Shown: piece after piece, positions 1 through 10,400 of the stretch
How positions within the stretch are numbered: the stretch's first letter is position 1
Layout of the letters: each line of letters begins with the position of its first letter
NCBI GenBank assembly: GCA_003280085.1
Contig: QCFY01000001.1
Location: forward strand, 164,748 to 228,747
From: Prochlorococcus sp. AG-363-O06
Lineage (GTDB): Bacteria; Cyanobacteriota; Cyanobacteriia; PCC-6307; Cyanobiaceae
DNA: 64,000 bases
Direction of reading: 5' to 3'
Made by a program: the position numbers and the translations under genes
The notes under the pieces: generated by a model
What the model saw: the letters and a program-made list of their open reading frames with translations, nothing else
Databases searched by the model: none
Told to the model about the DNA's origin: nothing

Positions 1-310
1 TTGCGAATACATGACCCGGATCTGCAAAAGCAAGTTTTCACTGCTATAGGCCTTTCAAGCAAAGAAGCATCAGAACAATTTGGTTTTCTAACTGATGCAC
101 TAAACATGGGTGCCCCCCCCTCATGGGGGAATCGCTTTTGGGTTGGACAGAATTGTAATGCTATTAACTGGAGAAGAATCTATTCGTGACACAATAGCGT
201 TTCCAAAAACTCAACAAGCACGTTGTCTCATGACTGATGCTCCTTCAGATGTATCTACAAATCAATTGGATGAATTGCATGTCAGTAGTACTTGGACTGA
301 TTTAGATTAA
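1..310 (+). CDS. aspS: Aspartyl-tRNA synthetase, 3' end only, interrupted by a +1 frameshift
   Basis: This is the C-terminal part of a class II aspartyl-tRNA synthetase, which charges tRNA-Asp; the 5' part lies outside the window. The first frame reads [12 protein letters not shown]...LNMGAPP. The motif 3 segment [15 protein letters not shown] then continues in the next frame, and the tail ends at the stop at 308-310. The break falls in a run of eight C at 113-120. Seven C would give GAPPHGG in one frame, the usual AspRS reading, whereas eight C leads to a stop at 187-189. Because aspS is essential, a sequencing error in the homopolymer is the likeliest cause. Real polymorphism or slippage is possible. 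The family call is firm from the motif 3 sequence. Confidence 0.9.
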
Positions 311-471
311 CGGTAGCTGAAAGATTTTTACTATCTATAATTTAGCAATCTTTTCACAAATAAAAATTTTTTATTTCTTTATTGGAAATTAAACATATCT
401 AGGCAGAACCTCAAAAATTACAAAAACCTTTGTAATCTAACTTGGCCTTAGCCATCTACGAGGTAACTTAA

Positions 472-2837
<2,366 letters not shown>

Positions 2838-2853
2838 ACGAACAAACTCAAAC

Positions 2854-3525
2854 ATGAAAGGGTCTACAACTATCGCCTTACTATCTGGAGGCCTTGATTC
2901 GGCAACTGCAACTGCATTGGCATTAGAAAATGGGCACAAAGTAATTGGCCTGTCTTTTGACTATGGTCAAAGACATCGTCGAGAACTTCAAGCTGCAGTT
3001 GAGATTGCTGCTCATCTAAATCTTGAAGAGCACCAAATAATCAATGTAAACATTGGGAGCTGGGGAGGGTCATCTCTAACCGACATGCAAACTGCTATTC
3101 CTACTGAAGGAACTGCAGAAGGAGTGATTCCAAGTACATACGTTCCAGGAAGAAATACTGTTTTTATTGCTATTGGTCTAAGTCTTGCAGAAGCACGAAA
3201 AGCCAATCAATTAGTTCTAGGTATCAATGCTATGGACTACTCAGGATATCCCGATTGTAGGCCTGACTATATTGATGCATACCAGAAACTAGCAAATCTA
3301 GCAACTAAAACTGGTCGAGAAGGGCATGGAGCACAATTATGGGCTCCTCTTCTACATTGGAGCAAAGTAAAAATCGTCCAAGAAGCATTACGTCTTGGTA
3401 TTCCTATTGAAAAAACATGGAGTTGCTATAGCGCACAAGCTCATGCTTGTGGAATTTGCGATAGCTGTCGAATCCGAAACAAAGCACTAAAAGCAGCAGG
3501 ACGACTTGATCTTTGTAGTAATTGA
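2854..3525 (+). CDS. queC: 7-cyano-7-deazaguanine (preQ0) synthase
   Basis: QueC converts 7-carboxy-7-deazaguanine to preQ0 with ATP and ammonia. The 223-residue protein carries the PP-loop SGGLDS (residues 11-16) and a C-terminal zinc site made of cysteines in [15 protein letters not shown]. Length and motifs are complete. It sits directly after queE, and its stop nearly touches the pabB start. Whether the product goes to queuosine or another deazaguanine cannot be decided from this locus alone, but queG, the last queuosine gene, is present at the other end of the window and favours queuosine. Confidence 0.97.
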   Translation: MKGSTTIALLSGGLDSATATALALENGHKVIGLSFDYGQRHRRELQAAVEIAAHLNLEEHQIINVNIGSWGGSSLTDMQTAIPTEGTAEGVIPSTYVPGRNTVFIAIGLSLAEARKANQLVLGINAMDYSGYPDCRPDYIDAYQKLANLATKTGREGHGAQLWAPLLHWSKVKIVQEALRLGIPIEKTWSCYSAQAHACGICDSCRIRNKALKAAGRLDLCSN

Positions 3526-3526
3526 A

Positions 3527-4867
3527 ATGTCATCTACAAAAAAAACAAAATGTAAATGGCACGAACCCCAAAAGTTGGCTACTGCATTAATGGCAATTAA
3601 AGGTGATGCAGGATTGATATGGCTAGATGGTGATGGCAGTGCTCTTGGGCGCTGGGTGACATTGGCCGTAAATCCAGTTGAAGTAATATGTTGCCGCGGA
3701 TTACCAAATAATCCACAAGCTTCCAATCCATTTCAAGTACTAAAACATCTAAGCCCAGGGCACTGGACAGGCTGGTTGAATTACGAAGCAGGTGCTTGGG
3801 TTGAGCCTCTAAACCCGTGGAGAACATCTGATCTAGCAACCCTCTGGATTGCTCGCCACGACCCAATTCTTAAATTCGACCTTAAAAAGCGTGAACTTTG
3901 GATAGAAGGAGAAAGTCCTCTTGGCATGCAAGAGCTACTTAGCCTGGTGGAAAAGATCGATACTCAAAACAAAAATGAAAATAAAACCTCCCTAATATCC
4001 CAACCTAAAAGTAGTCAAGGGATCTCTATAGATAGCTGGGAATGGCTCGCCTCAAAAAATCAATACATCAACAATGTTAAAAATATTTGTCAACTAATAG
4101 CAAGTGGAGATATCTTCCAAGCAAACCTATCTAATAGTTGTTTTACAACATTACAGTCGAATATCACACCACTTGAGATATTCCAAAAGTTGCGAAGTCA
4201 TTGTCCAGCTCCATTTGGAGGATTAGTTATTGCTAGTGGAGATGCCTATGGCGAAGCAGTCATATCGTCATCACCCGAGCGGTTTATCAAAGTACTGCCG
4301 AATGGCAAAGCAGAAAGTAGGCCCATAAAAGGAACTCGTCCTCGCCACACAAACCCCATTAAAGATGCCGCAATGGCAGCAGAGTTAATAACTAGCACTA
4401 AAGACAGGGCAGAAAATATAATGATTGTAGATTTATTGAGAAATGATCTAAGCAAAGTATGCCTTCCAGGGTCTATTTCTGTGCCGGAACTAATCAAACT
4501 TGAAAGTTTCCAACAAGTACATCATTTAACTTCTGTGATAACTGGCCAGCTCCAAAAACAACATACGTGGGTAGATCTACTACAAGCTTCTTGGCCAGGC
4601 GGATCTATTAGTGGTGCACCAAAGCCAAGAGCATGTCAACGACTCCATGACCTCGAACCAATTGCAAGAGGTCCTTATTGTGGCTGTTTAATCAATATTG
4701 ACTGGAGTGGAAAGTTTGATAGCAGTATCATTATTAGATCTCTAATTAAAAAAGACACTAAGCTTCAAGCTTATGCAGGTTGTGGAATTGTGGCTGATTC
4801 AGATCCTTTTAACGAAGCAGATGAATTGAATTGGAAGTTAATGCCTTTACTAAAAGCACTTGAATAA
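3527..4867 (+). CDS. pabB: Aminodeoxychorismate synthase component I
   Basis: This chorismate-binding enzyme aminates chorismate to 4-amino-4-deoxychorismate for p-aminobenzoate and folate synthesis. The C-terminal half shows the family blocks NLSNSC, SSSPERFI, PIKGTRPR (Lys268) and GGSISGAPKPRA. The PIKGT form is the PabB signature, where anthranilate synthase TrpE has PIAGT, so PabB is preferred. I chose ATG at 3527, one base after the queC stop; an upstream in-frame TTG at 3506 would overlap queC. The next gene is a class IV aminotransferase fold protein expected to act on its product. The glutamine amidotransferase partner (PabA/TrpG) is not in this window. Confidence 0.93.
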   Translation: MSSTKKTKCKWHEPQKLATALMAIKGDAGLIWLDGDGSALGRWVTLAVNPVEVICCRGLPNNPQASNPFQVLKHLSPGHWTGWLNYEAGAWVEPLNPWRTSDLATLWIARHDPILKFDLKKRELWIEGESPLGMQELLSLVEKIDTQNKNENKTSLISQPKSSQGISIDSWEWLASKNQYINNVKNICQLIASGDIFQANLSNSCFTTLQSNITPLEIFQKLRSHCPAPFGGLVIASGDAYGEAVISSSPERFIKVLPNGKAESRPIKGTRPRHTNPIKDAAMAAELITSTKDRAENIMIVDLLRNDLSKVCLPGSISVPELIKLESFQQVHHLTSVITGQLQKQHTWVDLLQASWPGGSISGAPKPRACQRLHDLEPIARGPYCGCLINIDWSGKFDSSIIIRSLIKKDTKLQAYAGCGIVADSDPFNEADELNWKLMPLLKALE

Positions 4868-4871
4868 AATA

Positions 4872-5711
4872 ATGTCAAGAAAAATCTACTGGTTGAATGG
4901 GGAATGGGGATCCGAAAAAGAGTTGAGAATCCCTATATCTGATCGAGGTCTAAATCTTGGAGATGGTCTGTTTGAAACAATACTCATACTCAATGGCTAT
5001 CCACAACTTCTAACAGCCCATTTAGATCGATTATATCGTGGTGCATCCTTACTTGGCATGGATGCACCACCAAAGAGAAACTATATCCACTCTTTAATTA
5101 AAGAAGGTATTCAGCAATTATTTCTGAAGAACTTGAATGGAGCTGTGCGACTAAATTGGAGTCGCGGTGACAGTAGTCAAAGAGGAATTAGTATTACTCA
5201 AGGAAAAAGAAGCGATCAAAATCATCGATTCTGGGTTGAAATGAACTCGTTTGAGCCAATATTTAATCCTATATCTACAATGATTAGTCAATATGAACAA
5301 AGGAATGCATATAGTCGAATCAGTACTTGCAAAACCTTAAGCTATTCACAAGCAATACAAGCAAGGCATGAAGCTAATTTAGCTGGCTTTGATGATGCCT
5401 TATTGCTAAGCACTAAGGGTGAAATGAGTTGTGGAAGCACATCCAATATTTTAATAAAGCGAGCCAATCAATGGTTAACACCAAGATTAGAGAGTGGTTG
5501 CTTACCAGGCATAATGAGACAGCAAGGGTTAAATGCAGGACTTATTAAAGAAGCAAAAATCATGCCAGCGCCAGAAGAAAATGACGAATGGCTATTAATA
5601 AATAGCCTTAGTTGTCAGCCCATAATCAGATTAAATAAGATGGCATTACAATCAGTCTCAAACCCATATCAAATTTGGTTCTCCTTGCTAGGCAAGTCGA
5701 CTATCAATTAA
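4872..5711 (+). CDS. pabC: Aminodeoxychorismate lyase / class IV aminotransferase-fold protein
   Basis: This PLP enzyme of fold type IV probably converts aminodeoxychorismate to p-aminobenzoate and pyruvate. It has the N-terminal block RGLNLGDGLFETI (residues 25-37), the PLP-lysine block CKTLSY (Lys154) and a later GEMSCGSTSNI block. The gene follows pabB by four bases, which is the main reason for preferring 4-amino-4-deoxychorismate lyase over branched-chain or D-amino-acid aminotransferase, which share the fold. ATG at 4872 is preferred over a TTG overlapping pabB. Its stop codon shares bases with the convergent cobA stop, leaving no room for a terminator between them. Confidence 0.85.
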   Translation: MSRKIYWLNGEWGSEKELRIPISDRGLNLGDGLFETILILNGYPQLLTAHLDRLYRGASLLGMDAPPKRNYIHSLIKEGIQQLFLKNLNGAVRLNWSRGDSSQRGISITQGKRSDQNHRFWVEMNSFEPIFNPISTMISQYEQRNAYSRISTCKTLSYSQAIQARHEANLAGFDDALLLSTKGEMSCGSTSNILIKRANQWLTPRLESGCLPGIMRQQGLNAGLIKEAKIMPAPEENDEWLLINSLSCQPIIRLNKMALQSVSNPYQIWFSLLGKSTIN

Positions 5712-6493
5712 AAATCAATTGGCATTGTGACATTCGCAGGTTGAGGGCAACATTCTTCGATCTGATACTTAACTACATCTCCAATTATCAAAATTGACGG
5801 CGACTGAATTCCTAGTAGCTGTATTTCATTCGACAGCTGACTTAACGTTGAGGTTATGCATCTTTGACCAATAACTGTACCTTGCTGAATTACTGCGGCT
5901 GGAGTTGTCGAGTCCAACCCGCCAATCAACAACTGTTCCGTAATGAACTGAAGGTTATGCAATCCCATATAAATGACCAAACCATCACTAGCCTTAGCTA
6001 GAGCTTGCCAATTTACTGATGGACGGCGTTTATCAATTCCCTCATGACCAGTAACGAAAGTAACTGATGAGCCGGCGAGTCGATGTGTCACAGGAATTCC
6101 AGCATATGCTGGAACAGCTATACCTGCTGTCACACCTGGGACAACTTCAACAGCAACTCCCTTGGCAGCCAAATAAGCAGCCTCCTCTGCGCCACGACCA
6201 AATACAAAAGGGTCTCCTCCTTTCAATCGAACAACACAAACATGCCTCATAGACATCTGATAAAGGATGGTATTTATTTTGGACTGAGGAAAAGAATGAT
6301 GCCCTCGTCTTTTTCCAACAAATTGAATCTCACAATCATTGGGAACTAAATCCAAAAACTCCTGAGGCACGAGCGAATCGTAAACAAGGCCTCTACACTG
6401 CCTCAAAACACGTTCTGCCTTAATAGTTAGTAAATCAGGGTCTCCTGGTCCAGCACCAACAAGATAAACACCAGCAAATTGGACGTTTGTCAT
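5708..6493 (-). CDS. cobA: Uroporphyrinogen-III C-methyltransferase
   Basis: CobA (SUMT) methylates uroporphyrinogen III at C2 and C7 with SAM to give precorrin-2, the branch point to siroheme and cobalamin. The 261-residue protein has the N-terminal VYLVGAGPGDPDLLT block, the SAM site GGDPFVFGRGAEE and PGVTAGIAVPAYAGIPVTHR. It lacks the extra CysG oxidase/ferrochelatase domain. It lies divergently from nirA, whose product needs siroheme, so a functional link is likely. Precorrin-2 also feeds corrinoid synthesis, so cobA would be needed even without nitrite use. It ends tail to tail with pabC, with a four-base overlap. Confidence 0.96.
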   Translation of the reverse strand: MTNVQFAGVYLVGAGPGDPDLLTIKAERVLRQCRGLVYDSLVPQEFLDLVPNDCEIQFVGKRRGHHSFPQSKINTILYQMSMRHVCVVRLKGGDPFVFGRGAEEAAYLAAKGVAVEVVPGVTAGIAVPAYAGIPVTHRLAGSSVTFVTGHEGIDKRRPSVNWQALAKASDGLVIYMGLHNLQFITEQLLIGGLDSTTPAAVIQQGTVIGQRCITSTLSQLSNEIQLLGIQSPSILIIGDVVKYQIEECCPQPANVTMPIDF

Positions 6494-6756
6494 GAAATAA
6501 GCCTCGAATCTTTTCTATTCAAAACAGATGGCCTTGATGCTCATCAAAGGAAATTCGAAAATCTATGAAGTGGATCATGCCTGAAACAGGCAAAATGACA
6601 AAAACGAGCTATCTTCTTCAAATCACAACACTAGTCATAGCAAGAAGATAACGTAGAAGAACAATACAAAAATGAAAGCATTTGTATCAACCGTAACGGA
6701 TGGAAACTCAGATTAGATGATGAAGTTATGGTTGTACAAACTAAATGTAATTTAAA

Positions 6757-6954
6757 ATGCAAAACGATTATCTAAGTAAGAAAAACCTTATAACAGAACA
6801 CTTTCCGCACAGAGCCAGTAGGAAATTAGGTAATAGGAAAATAGTAGACGTCAAAAGCCCATTCGAGAAAGATCTGCTGGCAATGCAAGAGGTTTGGAAG
6901 ATGTTGAAGACTGGTGTTATCAGATGGTTTGGAGAAGTCGGAAGACGCTACTAA
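6757..6954 (+). CDS. Hypothetical small basic protein between cobA and nirA
   Basis: A 65-codon ATG-started ORF in the 638-base gap between cobA and nirA. The predicted product is basic (many Lys and Arg), has no membrane segment or signal peptide, and has a C-terminal stretch (LLAMQEVWKMLKTGVIRWFG) that could form an amphipathic helix. I do not recognise the family, and there is no strong ribosome binding site upstream. It points towards nirA and ends about 75 bases before the NtcA box, so it is probably not in the nirA transcript. It may be a real small gene or a chance ORF. Confidence 0.4.
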   Translation: MQNDYLSKKNLITEHFPHRASRKLGNRKIVDVKSPFEKDLLAMQEVWKMLKTGVIRWFGEVGRRY

Positions 6955-7027
6955 AACAATCAGTTTAGATAAAATCAATTTGTATCGATTGCAACCAAAT
7001 ATACAATTTCCACCAGTTTGATAAAAT

Positions 7028-7071
7028 GTATTTTCGGATACTAATTAGATCAAGATTATATTAGTTAATAT
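7028..7071 (+). promoter_or_regulatory. NtcA-activated promoter of nirA
   Basis: The sequence has a perfect NtcA box, GTA-N8-TAC, at 7028-7041, followed after 24 bases by TAATAT at 7066-7071, matching the -10 pattern TAN3T. This spacing is the known architecture of NtcA-activated cyanobacterial promoters, where the box replaces the -35 element. A transcript would start near 7078, leaving a leader of about 54 bases before nirA. NtcA activates under nitrogen limitation when 2-oxoglutarate is high. Confidence 0.85.
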
Positions 7072-7131
7072 ATTCAGTCATCTTCAAAGCTAAGAAATGA
7101 GCGTTAGAGCAATCTTTCATTTTTAAAGACT

Positions 7132-8751
7132 ATGGAGAAAGTATTATCTACTGCTTTGAACCTAAAAGAGCAAAAGCTAAACAAGATAGAGCAAAATAAG
7201 GCTGCAAAAGATGGATTAGAGATAGGGAAGCAGATTGAAAGTTTTGCGGATATGAGCTGGGAAGATCTTGATAAAACTGATTTAGAACTTCGCTTAAAAT
7301 GGTATGGTTTATTTTGGAGGCCAAAGACACCAGGTAAATTTATGCTGCGGTTAAGAGTTCCTAATGGAACTCTTAACTACAAACAAATTGATGTTATAGC
7401 TTCAATTGTGGCAAGATATGGTGAAGATGGGAGTTGTGATATTACTACACGTCAGAATATACAAATTCGTGGTGTTCTTTTAAATGATTTTCCAGAAATT
7501 TTAATTCGTTTAGAAGAAGTTGGTATAACAACAATACAATCAGGGTTTGATAATCCAAGAAATGTAACTGGTAATCCTTTGGCTGGAATTGATCCAAATG
7601 AAATTGTTGATACCAGACCATTTGTTAAAGAGCTTCACAATTTTCTAACAAATAATGGGAAAGGTAATCCAGATTTCTCAAATCTACCCAGAAAATGGAA
7701 TACAGCAGTAGCAGGAGCAAAAGATAATTTCTTATTACATAATGATCTTGTTTTTCATCCAGTAGAAAATAATAATGTCAAGGGGTTTAGCATTTGGTTA
7801 GGAGGAATACTTTCATCTCAACTAAATGAATATGCTATTCCTCTTGATGCCTGGATTGAAGAAAAGAATGTTTGTAAGATTACAGGCATAATACTGACAT
7901 TATGGCGTGACCATGGCGAAAGGAATAGGCGACCAAAAGGAAGATTTAGGTTCTACATAGATGAAATTGGCATTCAAAAGTTTCGAAAACTAATTGAAGA
8001 GAAATATGGACCTCTAACTAAAGATCCAGGATCAATTTTTTCCCAAGAGCCAAGAACATTCTTAGGAATACATCCACAAAAGCAAAAAAGCAAGTTTTTT
8101 GCAGGCCTGCACATACCTGTTGGCAGATTGAATGCGGAAGATCTACAAGATATCTCTATGGCCAGCCAAACGTATGGCTGTGGAGAAGTTAGGCTTACAG
8201 AAGATCAGAATTTAATTATAATTGGTATTCATGATTCGAAAATAAATAACTTTAAATCTGATCCAATACTAAATAGATTTGCACTGAATCCAAGCAAAAT
8301 TGCTGCAGGTACTGTTTCTTGCACAGGCAACAGTTACTGTAGTTTTGCTCTAACAAATACAAAAGATACTGCTTTAAAGATATCCATGGAATTAGAAAGA
8401 GAATTGGATTTAGAAAAAGAACTTAAAATACACTGGACTGGGTGCCCAAATAGTTGCGGGCAAGCCTACATGGGAGCAATTGGTTTAACCGGAACAAAAG
8501 GGAAAGATTCGAATGGCAATATAGTTGAAGCTTATGATATAAGTATTGGTGGATCTCAAGGAGTTGTACAAAAAATTGGCGAGTTAAAACATAAATCCAT
8601 TCCTAAAGGTGAAATAAAAGAAGTCCTCAAAGAAATCTTGATAAGTAATTTTAATGCAAAAAAGTTAGGAAGTAAAAGAAATATAGGTGCCAGGTTTTCA
8701 ATAAGAAGAATTTTACAGAGTCTATTTAGAAAAGGCAGTAACTCTCCTTGA
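7132..8751 (+). CDS. nirA: Ferredoxin-nitrite reductase
   Basis: NirA reduces nitrite to ammonium with six electrons from ferredoxin, using siroheme and a [4Fe-4S] cluster. The 539-residue protein has both nitrite/sulfite reductase half-domain repeats, with WYGLFWRPKTPGKFMLRLRVPNG in the first. The cluster cysteines are SCTGNSYCSF (Cys397, Cys403) and GCPNSCGQ (Cys438, Cys442). TTRQNIQIRG is the anion/siroheme-binding stretch. Sulfite reductase shares the fold, but the NtcA promoter and downstream focA make nitrite reductase clear. It has no C-terminal ferredoxin domain of the kind seen in some cyanobacterial NirA. The Lys/Arg-rich tail ends in RRILQSLFRKGS. Confidence 0.97.
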   Translation: MEKVLSTALNLKEQKLNKIEQNKAAKDGLEIGKQIESFADMSWEDLDKTDLELRLKWYGLFWRPKTPGKFMLRLRVPNGTLNYKQIDVIASIVARYGEDGSCDITTRQNIQIRGVLLNDFPEILIRLEEVGITTIQSGFDNPRNVTGNPLAGIDPNEIVDTRPFVKELHNFLTNNGKGNPDFSNLPRKWNTAVAGAKDNFLLHNDLVFHPVENNNVKGFSIWLGGILSSQLNEYAIPLDAWIEEKNVCKITGIILTLWRDHGERNRRPKGRFRFYIDEIGIQKFRKLIEEKYGPLTKDPGSIFSQEPRTFLGIHPQKQKSKFFAGLHIPVGRLNAEDLQDISMASQTYGCGEVRLTEDQNLIIIGIHDSKINNFKSDPILNRFALNPSKIAAGTVSCTGNSYCSFALTNTKDTALKISMELERELDLEKELKIHWTGCPNSCGQAYMGAIGLTGTKGKDSNGNIVEAYDISIGGSQGVVQKIGELKHKSIPKGEIKEVLKEILISNFNAKKLGSKRNIGARFSIRRILQSLFRKGSNSP

Positions 8752-8792
8752 ACTGCCTTCTAATTCCTTCTTAAAACTAACTAACATCAACA

Positions 8793-8936
8793 ATGAACAA
8801 ATTTTTAATCCCAAAAGAACTTTTCTCTCGTTTTAGAGATTGGTTTCGCACCCTTGACGAAGAAAAACCACCGACCCATAGAGAAGGGGGAAGTCAGGAT
8901 TTCTTTTCAAAGCTAATGAATCGAATTAGTAGTTAA
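8793..8936 (+). CDS. 47-residue small protein between nirA and focA
   Basis: An ATG-to-TAA ORF of 48 codons lies between nirA and focA on the same strand, 41 bases after nirA and 34 before focA. The product starts MNKFLIPKELFSRFRDWFRTLDEE, followed by a PP-containing linker and a short tail ending NRISS. The N-terminal part could form an amphipathic helix with Phe/Leu/Trp on one face; there is no cysteine, signal or transmembrane stretch. I do not recognise a family. Its place in the presumed NtcA-driven nirA-focA transcript suggests a role in nitrite reduction or uptake, for example a small regulator, but that is inference. It could be a chance ORF. Confidence 0.55.
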   Translation: MNKFLIPKELFSRFRDWFRTLDEEKPPTHREGGSQDFFSKLMNRISS

Positions 8937-8970
8937 TTGCATTTTTCCACCTCTTCATAAATTAAAACCT

Positions 8971-9882
8971 ATGGCTTATTCAGCTTCACAAATGGACTAT
9001 GTACTTCCGAATGAACTAGTGGATGGAATGATAGCCGCAGGCGGCAAAAAATCTACCGTGAGTGTAAAAAACTTACTTGTTAGAGGTTTTTATTCAGGTG
9101 CAATTCTTGGATTGGCAACCTGTCTTGCTATCACAGTAGGTATTCAATCAGGAATGCCATTTCTAGGATCTGTAATTTTTCCATTTGGCTTTGCAAGTAT
9201 CGTACTTTTTGGTATGGAACTTGTTACCGGTAATTTTGCTTTATTGCCTATGGCAACATGGGCAGGCAAAAGTTCATGGCGAGCTACATTTAGAAATTGG
9301 ATGTGGGTTTGGATAGGAAACTTTCTAGGCACAGTTCTTGTAGCACTTTTATTATCAATTAGCCTCACTAGCGCAGGAACAGTAGAGCCGTTAGCTGCTG
9401 CTGCAGGTGGAAAAGGCTGGGCTGTTGTAGCAGCAAAGATAATTGCTATCAACAAAGCAAATGTCCTATTAAAATATGAAGCATTAGGGCGGACTGGATT
9501 TTTTCTCGCATTTATTAGAGGAGTAATTGCTAATTGGCTAGTCTGCCTTGGCGTAACGATGGCACTAGTAAGTAAAAGCGTGCCAGGCAAAATCCTTGCC
9601 TGCTGGCTACCTATAACTGCATTCCAAACAATGGGTATGGAGCATATTGTTGTAAATATGTTTCTGCATACTACTGGGCCTCTACTAGGATCAGGAGTTC
9701 CATTAACCAAGATATTCTTTTGGAATTTTCTACCTGTTACATTAGGGAATATCCTAGGTGGGATGGTGTTTATAGGTATGCTTTTCTATAGTACACATAG
9801 AACAAAAATGACGAATGTTCTACCTAGTGTGCATGACGAAAAACTTGAAAGAGAGCTTGCCGCAGAGCTAGGAGCCCGCTAA
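8971..9882 (+). CDS. focA: Formate/nitrite transporter family channel (nitrite uptake)
   Basis: This 303-residue integral membrane protein of the FNT family has six predicted membrane segments. The N-terminal cytoplasmic stretch leads into VRGFYSGAILGLA; the later FGMELVTGNFALLP and MGMEHIVVNMF blocks match the conserved FNT constriction motifs, including the central-His helix region. FNT proteins form pentamers that pass small anions such as formate or nitrite. The position two genes after nirA makes nitrite the likely substrate. Co-transcription with nirA is inferred from the short gaps and the absence of a clear terminator. Confidence 0.93.
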   Translation: MAYSASQMDYVLPNELVDGMIAAGGKKSTVSVKNLLVRGFYSGAILGLATCLAITVGIQSGMPFLGSVIFPFGFASIVLFGMELVTGNFALLPMATWAGKSSWRATFRNWMWVWIGNFLGTVLVALLLSISLTSAGTVEPLAAAAGGKGWAVVAAKIIAINKANVLLKYEALGRTGFFLAFIRGVIANWLVCLGVTMALVSKSVPGKILACWLPITAFQTMGMEHIVVNMFLHTTGPLLGSGVPLTKIFFWNFLPVTLGNILGGMVFIGMLFYSTHRTKMTNVLPSVHDEKLERELAAELGAR

Positions 9883-9958
9883 GGCTTATTATTCTAAGAT
9901 ACTGAATAAGAGAATAAAACTATTAACATTCAGCGAAAGATATACAACGTATTGATGG

Positions 9959-10252
9959 TTAATTTTTGAATAAGTCCTCATATAGCAAATCAGTTTCAAG
10001 CATTGCAATATCATCATCATGCAAAGAGCATCGATACATTAAATTGAGAATTCTCTCAATATCAAAATCATTATCAACTACTGATTGCCATAATCTGTTT
10101 GTCAATTCTTGATCAGCAAGCTCAAATTGAGCATGTACCAATTCTCTTGCAATAGAAAAAATCTTCTGTCGATCCTTGCCCAAAGCAAGATCTAGGTGTT
10201 TTTTACCAGAATAGCTTGTGGTTTTCTGTCTAGATTGAACCTTGTTAATCAT
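9959..10252 (-). CDS. Conserved-looking hypothetical protein, 97 residues
   Basis: A short minus-strand gene lies between focA and the HEAT-like gene. The product is predicted helical, basic at the N terminus (KVQSRQKTTSYSGKKH) and acidic at the C terminus (DDDIAMLETDLLYEDLF), with no cysteine cluster, signal peptide or membrane helix. I do not recognise the family. I prefer ATG at 10252; a GTG lies one codon upstream. Its location inside the nitrite region is suggestive only, since it runs against the flanking genes. Confidence 0.65.
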   Translation of the reverse strand: MINKVQSRQKTTSYSGKKHLDLALGKDRQKIFSIARELVHAQFELADQELTNRLWQSVVDNDFDIERILNLMYRCSLHDDDIAMLETDLLYEDLFKN

Positions 10253-10400
10253 CACCTTTGTGGCATCCTTTATTTTTTTTATACCCTTAGAGCATGATGG
10301 TCGCTTTAATTAACAAAAACTCAATGATTGACTTAGAAATTAGTTGTAAAAGTCAAAATCAATAGACTCTCAAAGCTAGCCCGCAACTAAATAAAATCGT

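Noticed and set aside
6652..6668. Near-match to an NtcA box (GTA-N9-TAC) upstream of cobA and nirA
   Set aside because: Spacing is nine instead of eight, and no -10 pattern follows at the right distance; the site at 7028 is far better.
6637..6774. Open stretch coding NGWKLRLDDEVMVVQTKC and CNLKC without a start codon
   Set aside because: It looks protein-like for about 40 codons, but has no initiation codon and overlaps the next ORF in a different frame; too short to call a gene remnant.
9144..9710. 188-codon ORF on the minus strand
   Set aside because: It lies fully antisense to focA, whose FNT motifs are clear, and its translation is low-complexity and resembles no family; a shadow of the focA codons.
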